Assembly: GCA_002478145.1 (NCBI GenBank)
Contig: DLMI01000239.1
Location: 11,772-75,771 of the forward strand
Direction: 5' to 3'
Length of the DNA stretch: 64,000 nucleotides
Source of the DNA: Acidobacteria bacterium UBA7540
Lineage (GTDB): Bacteria; Acidobacteriota; Terriglobia; UBA7540
Position numbers and translations under genes: made by a program. Below the pieces are notes generated by a model that saw nothing but the letters and a program-made list of their open reading frames with translations, did no database searches and was not told the origin of the DNA. Below, in pieces: positions 56,717-64,000 of this stretch (its first letter is position 1; each line of letters starts with the position of its first letter).

Positions 56717-59260
56717 CTAACGTCGCGCCAGTCGCAGTGTTTTGATCTCCCACGGCTTCATGTGGAAGCGAATGGTTTGCCCCTCTCCGATCGATCCCAG
56801 GACCGTGTCTTCCAGCAGATTTGTTTCTACCACGCGAACCGAACGCGGAAGCTGAATCGTGGCATCTCCCTCGCGGCCCTCACATTCGAAAAACCGCAGG
56901 ATCGCGTCCGTGTCATAGAAACCTTCCATTTGCTTCATAGCGTACAGAACTACGTGGTCGCTCTCGGTCTTGATGAAGGAGTATGCGTTTGGCAAGCCGC
57001 CTTTCTTGCCGGCCCACTGCTCTTGTGGGCTTGCATGGAATGGTTCCTGTAGAGCAAATAATGGCGAGTTGAACGCCAAGGCTTTGAACACCACCTTGCC
57101 GTCCCGCCACCCTCCCCGGTGAGGATAGATCGAGTAGCCAACGCTGTGTTGTCCCTCATCCGCCCGGGGGTCGGGGCCCCAAGGGCCGCGAATCAGAGAA
57201 AGGCGGACAAGGTTATCCTTGGCATCGAAGCCATTGCGGCCATTGTTCAGGATCGCTACCCCGTAATCCGCGTCGGATATGTCGACCCACTTACCCATCA
57301 CCATTTCACTTCCGGCCTGGTCGCGCTCGATGGCGCCATAAGGAATCTCGGCCGTCACTTTGGCAGATGAAACGCTTACCGGGAAGCCTGCCTTCAGGAA
57401 GGTACTGCGCTCGTGCCATTCCGTTGAAAATTCCACATCCACGTGAGGCGCGCCCGCGATCAGACTGACATCTTGAGTAAACTCCGAGTCCCGGAACCGA
57501 TGGACAACTCGGACTTTGGCACGCGCGGGCCCTTGCTCGATGACCTCGATTCTTGCCGCTTTCTCGATATTCCATTTCTTCCCGGTCAGCCCAATGTCCC
57601 AGGCAGGTCCGGCGTACTCGGCGGAGGTTTCCTTGGCTCGCTCTGCAGTGTCCTCCAGCGCCACCAGGAAATTGCCTTCGCCGTGGAACGCTTCGCGCTT
57701 ATTCTGCTTGTCGTAAAGCCGGGCGATGTAGCCGGTCTCGGGATTAAGTTCGACACGCAGGAATTCGTTTTCGAGGTATGGCTGAGGCTTCGTGCCCGCC
57801 TGGAGTGTCGACGCGGCGGCTTTGTGACTGCTGGCCTCTGCCACGATTCGATAGAGTTTCAACCCCATCTGCGGAACCTGGCGCGCGACGAAAGCGACAG
57901 TTGAGGTCTCCCGATTGCCCACTTTGTCCGCGGGTTTCAGCACTTGTACGGGAACCGTTTCCTCACTGTGAACGGCTACCATTTGTGAAGGCAGCGAGAA
58001 GGCTGAGACCTCGGCGATGACCAAGTCACTACGGTCCCAAGACTGAGGATTGTAGACGACCACGGGTATCCCCTCACCTCGGGTGTCCAATTGGAGGCCA
58101 AGGTTTTGGAGCGTGAAGTCCAAGGCTCGATGGCCGCGCTCAAAGACCTCCTGATACTGGTGGGCCGCGTCGGCATAAATGGGACCGATGCCGGAGCCTG
58201 CCGCCAGGTCATGGGCCTGGTTCAAGAGTGCCAATTTCCAGGCTTCTGTGATGTCGCGATTGGGATAATAGTCCCGATAGTCAAAGAACACCGCCAGCTC
58301 CGACATTTTCTCGGCATTCAGCAGAAGTTGCTCGGCCTGGCGATTGTGGCGCTTCATATCCACTTGAGTTGTGTAGCAGCCGGGAAAGACAGGATTCAGC
58401 TCCTTATCGACAACCGGAAAGTCTTTCTTCTCGGTCAGGAGAAGATCAACATAATCGCCGACGTTCGTAGTTTTCACGCGCACATCATCAGGCGAGGCAT
58501 TCAGCTTCGCGATTCCTGAAACGTCAACGGGGTTGGGACCGCCGCCATGATCACCCATACCGTAGAGCACCAGGATGTTCTTGACTCCTGCCCGATCCGC
58601 GTTCTTCATCCCCAACACGGTGGTGTGCTCATGATCCATGGGCTGGGTGTACTCGCCGGGGGTGGTGTAACCCAACACGCGGCTCCCGTCCAAGCCCTGC
58701 CACCAGATGATGGGTGGCCGGGACGGGTCATGCGGCCGGTTGAAAACATAGAACTCGATACCGGCTTTCCGCGCAATCTGCGGCATGGAACTAGCGTGGC
58801 CAAAGACGTCGGGTTGCCATGCAACGCGGATATAATGGCCGAACTTGTCCTTACTGTATTTCTGGCCATAGAGGAACTGGCGAACGAGCGACTCGCCATC
58901 GGGCATGTTCTCATCCATCTGAACCCAACTGGAACTGACGGGGATGAAATTGCCGGTTCTGGCCCTCTGGACAATTCCCTTGAAAATGTCAGGATAGTAG
59001 TGCTCCATCATGTCGAACACCACCGCCTGATCCTGCACGTAGGTGTAATCTGGGAACTGGTCCATCAGCTCAAGTTGATTGCGGAAGGTGTTGTACATGA
59101 TGTCGTGGATGGATTCTTCCCAACGCCAAAGCCAAGCCATATCCATGTGAGCGTAACCAACCACATGGGCCGTATATTTCTTGGGCTGCGGTGGCGCCTG
59201 CGCTCGGGCTAGGGGAATGAACGCTGCCAGGATGAGAACGGGCAGTAAGAACTTGCGCAT
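56717..59260 (-). CDS. Secreted GH38 alpha-mannosidase
   Basis: From the Met at 59260 the product is 847 aa with signal peptide MRKFLLPVLILAAFIPLARA. The zinc-binding start is HVVGYAHMDMAWLWRWEESI (His38, Asp40). The nucleophile is Asp151 in VAWQPDVFGHASSMPQIARK. YGMGDHGGGPNPVDV, YTTQVDMKRHNRQAEQLLLN and LLNQAHDLAAGSGIGP are catalytic-domain motifs. The C-terminal mannosidase beta domains are complete. It is shorter than the two other GH38 enzymes in the window and lacks a CBM-like domain. It is intact. Confidence 0.95.
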   Translation of the reverse strand: MRKFLLPVLILAAFIPLARAQAPPQPKKYTAHVVGYAHMDMAWLWRWEESIHDIMYNTFRNQLELMDQFPDYTYVQDQAVVFDMMEHYYPDIFKGIVQRARTGNFIPVSSSWVQMDENMPDGESLVRQFLYGQKYSKDKFGHYIRVAWQPDVFGHASSMPQIARKAGIEFYVFNRPHDPSRPPIIWWQGLDGSRVLGYTTPGEYTQPMDHEHTTVLGMKNADRAGVKNILVLYGMGDHGGGPNPVDVSGIAKLNASPDDVRVKTTNVGDYVDLLLTEKKDFPVVDKELNPVFPGCYTTQVDMKRHNRQAEQLLLNAEKMSELAVFFDYRDYYPNRDITEAWKLALLNQAHDLAAGSGIGPIYADAAHQYQEVFERGHRALDFTLQNLGLQLDTRGEGIPVVVYNPQSWDRSDLVIAEVSAFSLPSQMVAVHSEETVPVQVLKPADKVGNRETSTVAFVARQVPQMGLKLYRIVAEASSHKAAASTLQAGTKPQPYLENEFLRVELNPETGYIARLYDKQNKREAFHGEGNFLVALEDTAERAKETSAEYAGPAWDIGLTGKKWNIEKAARIEVIEQGPARAKVRVVHRFRDSEFTQDVSLIAGAPHVDVEFSTEWHERSTFLKAGFPVSVSSAKVTAEIPYGAIERDQAGSEMVMGKWVDISDADYGVAILNNGRNGFDAKDNLVRLSLIRGPWGPDPRADEGQHSVGYSIYPHRGGWRDGKVVFKALAFNSPLFALQEPFHASPQEQWAGKKGGLPNAYSFIKTESDHVVLYAMKQMEGFYDTDAILRFFECEGREGDATIQLPRSVRVVETNLLEDTVLGSIGEGQTIRFHMKPWEIKTLRLARR

Positions 59261-59729
59261 AAATCCTCCTCTGAGCAGGGGCTTGTTGTTTCCTTTCGAC
59301 CGCGTTTCGAAAGACTTCAACGGCGGAGAAATTAGATATCAAACTCACCTGAATTGCAAGGCGCTCTGGCCTCTACGGATCTTGGCGGACGTTTTCGCCC
59401 TCACCATAGGACGGCCCATCAGAACCAAGGCCAACGTGGCGGCCGAGTTCCCGTTACGTCAGATCTTTGCTGCGGGCTCTTGGCATGCAAAGCACGACGG
59501 ACGCGCGTCGATCCATTTGTACAGCTATCGGACTGGCTCGTCTTTCCCCTGTGTGCTAAGCTGCGTCCTTCGCCGAAGCTCATGCGGCCGCTGTGTATGT
59601 AAGTTAGGAAATATCGATGAAAGCTATTAAGAACCTTAATCTGAAACCATTCCGAGGCATTTCGGGAGCGAAATCCGATTTTGGCGAAGGACAAGCATTG
59701 CCCCGACGCAACGCGCCCGGGAGGGGTCC
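59261..59729. other. Gap with no gene recognised
   Basis: Short frames only. No promoter, RNA or repeat could be supported here. Confidence 0.35.
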
Positions 59730-59960
59730 ATGACCAGTCGCGAGCGTGTGCTCATGATGCTGGAGGGGGGTCAGGTGGGTCACCTTCCCTGCATGCTGAT
59801 TCTGATGTAGGTTGTCGCCGAACGCATCGGGGCGAAGTACAAAGACTACGCGACCAACTTCCGTATCCTGGCCGAAGGACAGATCCGCGCCGCCGAAGAG
59901 TTCGGAATCGTCCACGTCAACACCATGTCGGACCCGACCGGCGAGGCTGCCGACTGCGGT
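59730..59960 (+). pseudogene. Uroporphyrinogen-decarboxylase-family protein, N-terminal fragment
   Basis: An ATG at 59730 reads MTSRERVLMMLEGGQVGHLP, then an in-frame TAG at 59808. The same frame continues with VVAERIGAKYKDYATNFRIL, AEGQIRAAEEFGIVHVNTMS and ends near DCGA. This matches UroD/MtaA methyltransferase-type starts. Everything after about 80 residues is missing because a transposase tail follows. Confidence 0.7.
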
Positions 59961-59964
59961 GCTG

Positions 59965-60072
59965 CTCATGACCGAAAAGAATTTTCGAAGGATTATGGGT
60001 TACCGGGATCTTTGCATGCTGAAGGCAGCCTTGGATGAAAATCAAACTTCGTTGAAGAAGCAGGTGGCGTAA
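59965..60072 (+). pseudogene. Transposase C-terminal tail
   Basis: The frame gives MTEKNFRRIMGYRDLCMLKA, then ALDENQTSLKKQVA and stop. NFRRI-GYR-L-L--AL endings are typical of IS256/mutator-like transposases. It starts where the UroD homology ends, so the two were joined by recombination. Confidence 0.6.
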
Positions 60073-60181
60073 AGTGAATTCAACCGCTGCTCACCTCCAA
60101 CGACGAGCTAGACACCTTCAGTCGCACCGTTCTACCGTGGTGACTCGGACGAACGGGGCCGCTTTCAAAGGGCGTACTCAC

Positions 60182-60413
60182 TTATTTAGCGCTCTTCTCG
60201 ATTTCAAGCAACGTGCGACCATGCGGTGGGACGGTCACGACGATTTGCGCGGGGTTGGTGACAACCAGGTGCCGGGCCTCGGGGGGCGGAGGTTTTCCGG
60301 CAGCGAGCAAGAGGTGCCGCTCATCGCGGGTGGGAAAGTCGGGAGAACCCATGGCCCCCCGGGCTGCCAGAACCGAGCCGCCGTCGTGGTCCACCCGGCT
60401 GATCCAAACCTCT
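60182..60413 (-). pseudogene. Glycoside-hydrolase-like C-terminal remnant
   Basis: A frame from about 60413 reads EVWISRVDHDGGSVLAARGA, then AAGKPPPPEARHLVVTNPAQ, IVVTVPPHGRTLLEIEKSAK and stop. Endings like VTVPPHSVTLLEIE occur in GH39/GH51-type beta-xylosidases and arabinofuranosidases. The rest is absent; the sequence meets the DruA-like remnant at about 60430. Confidence 0.4.
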
Positions 60414-60439
60414 TGCGGCCCTTGCAGCCCTGCAGGCCT

Positions 60440-61114
60440 TCTCCCAATCCTCCGATAGCCGCTTCACCATGCGGCCCAGAATGTGGGAGGCCAAGTGTTC
60501 GACCTGAATCCAGGGCAGAATCAGAAAGCGGGTGTTGTAGGCGAGGAATCGGATATTGCGTCGCCGGGCTTCGGCCGACCAGCCGATAAAGCAGACGCGG
60601 CTCCCCAGGTGCCGCGGCGCGGAACTCCAGGCCAGACAGGCCAGGGGTCGCCCTTGGGCCCAGGCCAGATATTTTAGGTGCTCCCCGCCTGGTCGGGTGT
60701 AGCCCAGGTAATGGTGGCGTTCCAGCAGGCTGTGGATGAGCGGCTCTTCCGGGGTGCGTCGCACGTAGTGGAACTCCAGCGGCCGGAGGGTGCTCAGCGG
60801 GGCGTCGAGCGGTGTCGTATCCAGGTACGTCGGAACCCCTGAGCCGCTTTCCGACCCGCGCCGGGCCGGCGGGTTGCGGTGAACATGATGCACCGGCGGT
60901 AACTCAATCTGTCCGGCCCGTTGCAGCCCCAGCAGCAGCTCTCGACAGACCATGTCGCGCGGCGCCCCGTTGGTCTGTTTCCACTGCCAAGCCGCACACA
61001 GCCTCAGCGAAAGCTGCCGACGGCTGGCGCCCGGATGCGCCGCGATCAACCACGGATAAACTCCACCTCCGTAGCGGTGATCACCTGGCCCCGGTAGCGA
61101 AACTTACCCTCCAT
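60440..61114 (-). pseudogene. DruA/DUF4338-like protein, frameshifted and truncated
   Basis: The main frame contains REFHY-like text followed by VRRTPEEPLIHSLLERHHYL, GYTRPGGEHLKYLAWAQGRP, LACLAWSSAPRHLGSRVCFI and LAYNTRFLILPWIQVEHLAS. This is the DUF4338 pattern known from DruA of the Druantia anti-phage system and from transposon-linked homologues. The true start is probably the ATG at 61114 (FRYRGQVITATEVEFIRG), joined by a one-base shift near 61052. The C-terminus is lost after RLSEDWE. No other Druantia gene (such as the large helicase DruE) is present. Confidence 0.72.
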
Positions 61115-61169
61115 GCTCCGGAGGGTCGCAGAGACGGGATTAGAACGTAAGCCCCTGCGCCCTTTTTTC

Positions 61170-61532
61170 TCAGCCGGGGACGCCTACCTGCCGCCAGACG
61201 GGCGCCTCCTGCGCCGAGGTTGTATCCCCGCCTGCCAGCAGCACGTAGAGTTCGTGCGCCTCCAGAGCTTTCGTCACCCCTGTTGGGCTCACCGGCCAGA
61301 AGCCGAATCGTCCGCGCGAGAGCCGCTTCTGGCACAACCAGAACCCCCTGCCGTCATAGGCCAATATCTTCAGCGCCGTGCGCCGACGGTTGCGGAACAC
61401 GAACAGCCGGCCCGAAAAAGGGTCCGCCTGCAACTGCTCCTGGCACACCCGCGCCAGGCCATCAATCCCGTTGCGGAAATCGACCGCCTCCACCGCCACC
61501 AGGATGCGGGTCTGCGGGGTGACCTGGGGCAT
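61170..61532 (-). CDS. tnpB: IS66 accessory protein TnpB
   Basis: The product is 120 aa from the Met at 61532. It has all IS66 TnpB landmarks: QTRILVAVEAVDFRNGIDGL, DPFSGRLFVFRNRRRTALKI, LAYDGRGFWLCQKRLSRGRF. GTAAGC-type IS66 end text (61149 onward) lies just downstream. The large IS66 transposase TnpC is missing. TnpB's role in transposition is unclear. Confidence 0.9.
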   Translation of the reverse strand: MPQVTPQTRILVAVEAVDFRNGIDGLARVCQEQLQADPFSGRLFVFRNRRRTALKILAYDGRGFWLCQKRLSRGRFGFWPVSPTGVTKALEAHELYVLLAGGDTTSAQEAPVWRQVGVPG

Positions 61533-61973
61533 GCCTCGCCGTCCCACAACGCCTGGCTCAACGCCACCAGCTCCGCCGTGGCCATTCCCTTGAACTGCAT
61601 CCGCATCCGGCCGCGCCGTCCCTCCAGTTCCACCAGGCATTCGGGGAAACTGCCGGGCCGCGAGGCGATCAGCTCCACAAACGCCGGCGGTGCGGACCGT
61701 GCGCGGCGCCGCTGCTGGGGCCTTCGCCACCCGCCTCTTCGCCGCAGGACTCGCCGCTTCCACCCACTGCTTCAGCTTGCCATACTCCAGACGCAGAGCC
61801 TTCGCGGCGCGGAAAACCCTCTGCTCCCGAGCTACTTCGGCCGCCGCCGCCCACAAAGGCTCCGGAATCGGTGAGCGGTCGGCGTGCGAACTCCGCCACC
61901 GCTGGAAACGCCGATAAACCCTCCGGAGGTAGCTGTCGCGGTCTTCCCATATCCTCGCAAAGCTGTGATGGCT
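61533..61973 (-). pseudogene. IS66 accessory protein TnpA-like, frameshifted
   Basis: The N-terminal part reads DRDSYLRRVYRRFQRWRSSH, then REQRVFRAAKALRLEYGKLK. After APRTVRTA (near 61690) the frame changes to FVELIASRPGSFPECLVELE and MRMQFKGMATAELVALSQAL. The pieces make a usual TnpA of about 130 aa directly upstream of TnpB. No start codon precedes RIWEDRDSY, and sbcD sequence begins on the other strand there. Confidence 0.72.
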
Positions 61974-62732
61974 GGCAACGAGCACAGTCAGGGTGAGGCC
62001 TTCGCCCGGCAACTCGATGAGTTCAACCAGCGATTTGAGCAGAGGTCTGGATGCTACAAGCTCTTCTTTGGGCATTTTGGAGTGGCGGGCGCCAGGGTGA
62101 GCAGTGGGCGGCCCCTGGTGGGCCGATGCGCCGAGTATCCGCTTGATCCGCTGCGTGGCTTGCAGGCCCAGTACGTGGGGCTCAGTCACATCCACCTCCG
62201 GCAGCAACTGGCCCCCCGAGTCTGGTATGCTGGATCGTTGTCCCGGTGCGACTACAGTGAGCAAGAGGACAAAGGGTATCACTTGGTCACATTGAAGGAG
62301 CCGGTTCTTAGGCCTGACCTATCGGACGTTGATGTCCAGTTCCGATTGTCGCCAACGCGCAACATGGTGGAACTACGGGCAGTCTATGAGAACGGTGAAT
62401 TCCACTTCAAGAATCCTCCGGACCCCGCGCGTCTCAATGATGCTCGCGTGAAGCTGGTGGTTACGGTGGCCAAAGGGCTCCATGAATCGCTGAGTCGCGA
62501 GGAACAAGCGAGGCTGCGGGAGCAATTACTCAAAGCCAAGCCCGCCGAATTGAAAGTTAAGATCGAGCACGAGCCGGAAGGCCCCACCGAGAATGCGCCG
62601 CTCAGTCTGGCCAAGACAGCAGAAGACAAGCTGCGGGCATTCTGGGCACTCAAGGGCCAGCCTCCTATAGAGCGGCAGGAACGGCTGCTCGCTAAGCTTG
62701 CGCAGATTGAGTCATCTGTACTCACTCAATAG
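61974..62732 (+). pseudogene. sbcD: Exonuclease subunit SbcD, N-terminus lost
   Basis: The frame reads HSQGEAFARQLDEFNQRFEQ, then KLFFGHFGVAGARVSSGRPL, QYVGLSHIHLRQQLAPRVWY and AGSLSRCDYSEQEDKGYHLV. These are the C-terminal metallophosphoesterase residues (GH-x-H) of SbcD/Mre11. The first about 150 residues with the other metal ligands are missing because the IS66 remnant abuts. SbcCD normally opens DNA hairpins and ends. Confidence 0.82.
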
Positions 62733-62784
62733 CGGCAAATCTTCCCGTTTCGGTTACCGCACTCACAACCCCACCGCCAAGATC

Positions 62785-62802
62785 AGAGGGCTTCGGCCCT
62801 CT
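62785..62802. repeat. Hairpin with TTCG tetraloop between sbcD and sbcC
   Basis: AGAGGGC and GCCCTCT form a 7-bp stem around TTCG, a very stable RNA loop. No U-tract follows on either strand. It may pause or stabilise the transcript. Confidence 0.5.
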
Positions 62803-62977
62803 CCCAACGCCAAATGCGAGCCAGCCTTGCGGCTACCTGGCCAGGCTGTCACAGCCCGGCTAGAAAACCCCATCCATCGGGCAGAGCAGGGACCGGGCGG
62901 CTTCGCTTGTGAGTCGGGGTTTCGTTCGGTGGTGAATTGGGCTTAACCGGCGTCGTTCAATTACGAGGAGTAAAAGC

Positions 62978-63427
62978 ATGAAAATCATGCAGCTTAGTCT
63001 GTGCGGTATTACGGAAGCTTTTCCCGGCCCGGTGAGCGTGGATTTCGGGGCGCTGGGCCCCGGCCTCGTTGCGCTTGTGGGGCAGAACGGCGCCGGGAAG
63101 TCCACTCCGATCGGTTCGATCTTCTCAGCGTTGTTTCGCCAGCTCCCTGGCCAAAAGCGTTCGCTGTATGACTTTGCCACCCATCCGCAGCCCGAAATCG
63201 ACGTCACGTTCAGCGTCAACGGTGCCCGCTACCGGTCGCTTCTCAAGATCGATCCCAAGTCCCGCCAGATGGAGAGCTATCTCTTCAACGGGGAGGGGAA
63301 GCCGCTTACCAACGGCAAAAAGGAGCCCTTTGAGGAGCTTGTTCGCAAATGCGCTGGCACGCCCGACTTCTTCCTCAGCAGCATCTTCTCCAGCCAGAAG
63401 CGTACGGGCAACCGGGATGAATCGTAA
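62978..63427 (+). pseudogene. sbcC: Exonuclease subunit SbcC, N-terminal 145 residues only
   Basis: An AAA/Rad50-type start with a Walker A, GLVALVGQNGAGKST (residues 29-43), then DVTFSVNGARYRSLLKIDPK and FEELVRKCAGTPDFFLSSIF. Homology ends at QKRTGN. The sequence there meets an rpe fragment from the opposite strand (about 63412). The normal protein is about 1,000 aa. With sbcD also truncated, SbcCD function is lost at this locus. Confidence 0.82.
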
Positions 63428-63716
63428 TAGTGTCCGCCGCCGCCGCAACATAGTCCGCCACCTTATTCAGCGGTTCATCGATCATCAGGTGGACGTCCTT
63501 GAGCAGGGGAGTCTTGAGGGCCTTAATCAGCGGTGGGCCCACGGTCATCATGGGGCAGAAGCAGCCATCCATGACGTCCACGTGGGCCACTTGGACGCCG
63601 CTACGTTCAAGGAGGGCCAACTCCGATCCTAGCGAAAGGAGGTCAGCCGTCAGGATGCCCACACTCACTACAGGAGACGATTCACGGAGAATCTCGAATG
63701 CGGTTAAAGAGCTCAT
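63412..63716 (-). pseudogene. rpe: Ribulose-phosphate 3-epimerase, N-terminal fragment
   Basis: From the Met at 63716: VVSVGILTADLLSLGSELAL, then QVAHVDVMDGCFCPMMTVGP, LKDVHLMIDEPLNKVADYVA and ITIHPG, where homology stops. The DVMDG and HLMI metal motifs are intact, but only about 100 of about 220 residues remain. It ends tail-to-tail with the sbcC fragment. Confidence 0.8.
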
Positions 63717-63775
63717 AAAATCTCCGAAATGGGAAAGGCGTGTCACGCAAAGGCGCAAAGGCCGCAAAGCAAGTC

Positions 63776-63906
63776 TGGAGTGCGGCAGCTTGCTGCCGCT
63801 TTGGTCCCGCGAGCTTGCTCGCGCCGTCGCTGGCCCACACGCCGCGCCGCCGTGCACGGCCAGCAAGCTGGCCTGAGGAAAAGCGGCAGCAAGCTGCCGC
63901 ACTCCA
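63776..63906. repeat. Nested palindrome cluster (REP-like)
   Basis: A perfect 27-bp inverted repeat occupies 63776-63802 and 63880-63906. Each arm is itself a palindrome (GCGGCAGCTTGCTGCCGC / GCGGCAGCAAGCTGCCGC). Between them are CGCGAGCTTGCTCGCG and GGCCAGCAAGCTGGCC. All four share the core AGC-TT/AA-GCT. It looks like a repetitive extragenic palindrome unit just upstream of the rpe start. Confidence 0.8.
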
Positions 63907-63947
63907 AAGTCGAGTGGTAGCGCAGTGGGGCGGGAACAGGCCTCCCT

Positions 63948-64000
63948 CTAGCTTGCCAACACCCCTTTCTTTTCGTACTTCAAGGTTTCGTACAGCTCGA
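63948..64000 (-). CDS. C-terminal end of an unidentified protein (cut by window edge)
   Basis: The last 16 residues read ELYETLKYEKKGVLAS before TAG at 63950-63948. The frame is open to the window edge. Too short to identify; it lies upstream of the rpe fragment in the same orientation and may be a sugar-metabolism gene. Confidence 0.45.
   Translation of the reverse strand, partial: ELYETLKYEKKGVLAS

Noticed and set aside
60440..61114. Active Druantia defence system
   Set aside because: Only a broken DruA-like gene is present; the large helicase and other subunits are missing.
1..64000. CRISPR array, rRNA genes, prophage structural genes
   Set aside because: No regularly spaced direct repeats, rRNA-like conserved sequence or capsid/tail genes were seen.

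Overview
The window looks like a chromosome segment from a soil-type Acidobacteriota bacterium, probably near Solibacter/Bryobacter. I infer this from the high GC content, a 1,158-aa TonB-dependent receptor with an N-terminal carboxypeptidase-regulatory-like domain, an ECF sigma/zinc-finger anti-sigma/TPR operon, many secreted glycoside hydrolases, and numerous transposase remnants. No 16S gene or marker search was available, so the assignment rests on family resemblance only.

Layout. (1) 1-6.5 kb is housekeeping on the minus strand: ECF sigma factor, anti-sigma factor, two TPR proteins, rnc, lepB and an AsmA-like protein. (2) 6.6-12.2 kb is an accessory island at a tRNA-Ala(GGC) gene. It has a duplicated tRNA 3' half, a decayed tyrosine integrase, an excisionase-like protein, an orphan sigma-28-type factor, a Phd/VapC toxin-antitoxin pair, and VWA-protein and transposase fragments. 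(3) 12.4-27 kb is an inositol/sugar catabolism region: iolB, a LacI regulator, a transaldolase-like protein, two GRP/RhaT-like transporters, two Gfo/Idh/MocA dehydrogenases, iolE, mmsA/iolA, iolD and a truncated LacI. iolC and iolJ were not found. (4) 27-35 kb holds the TonB-dependent receptor, a divergent LacI regulator, and a two-gene FAD/Fe-S dehydrogenase resembling anaerobic glycerol-3-phosphate dehydrogenase. (5) 35-51.8 kb holds two large GH38-type alpha-mannosidases, a GH5-like enzyme, and a secreted alpha-helical repeat protein, interrupted by Tn3, recombinase and DDE insertion-sequence debris. (6) 52-59.3 kb holds a DeoR regulator with a 2-oxoacid dehydrogenase (E1 alpha/beta, E2) carrying frameshifts, and a third GH38 mannosidase. 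(7) 59.3-64 kb is a scrapyard of truncated genes (UroD, a GH tail, DruA/DUF4338, IS66 accessory genes, sbcD, sbcC, rpe) ending in a nest of four related palindromes.

How the genes fit together. The iol genes encode the oxidation, dehydration, ring opening and isomerisation of inositol, and IolA would finish the malonate-semialdehyde step. The TonB receptor and the GH38/GH5 enzymes suggest uptake and trimming of mannose-containing glycans. Control appears to be by LacI-family repressors. I found two pairs of near-palindromic operators with different sequences, each lying next to a different LacI gene and overlapping a recognisable -35/-10 promoter.

Several genes are broken by single-base shifts, at least three of them at or near G/C homopolymer runs. 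Some of these may be assembly errors rather than true decay. No CRISPR array or rRNA was seen. The clearest unexplained items are the operator pairs, the micro-ORFs between the duplicated transporters, the anticodon-loop att scar, the transaldolase with an apparent Glu-to-Gln change, and the DruA-like remnant beside IS66 accessory genes.
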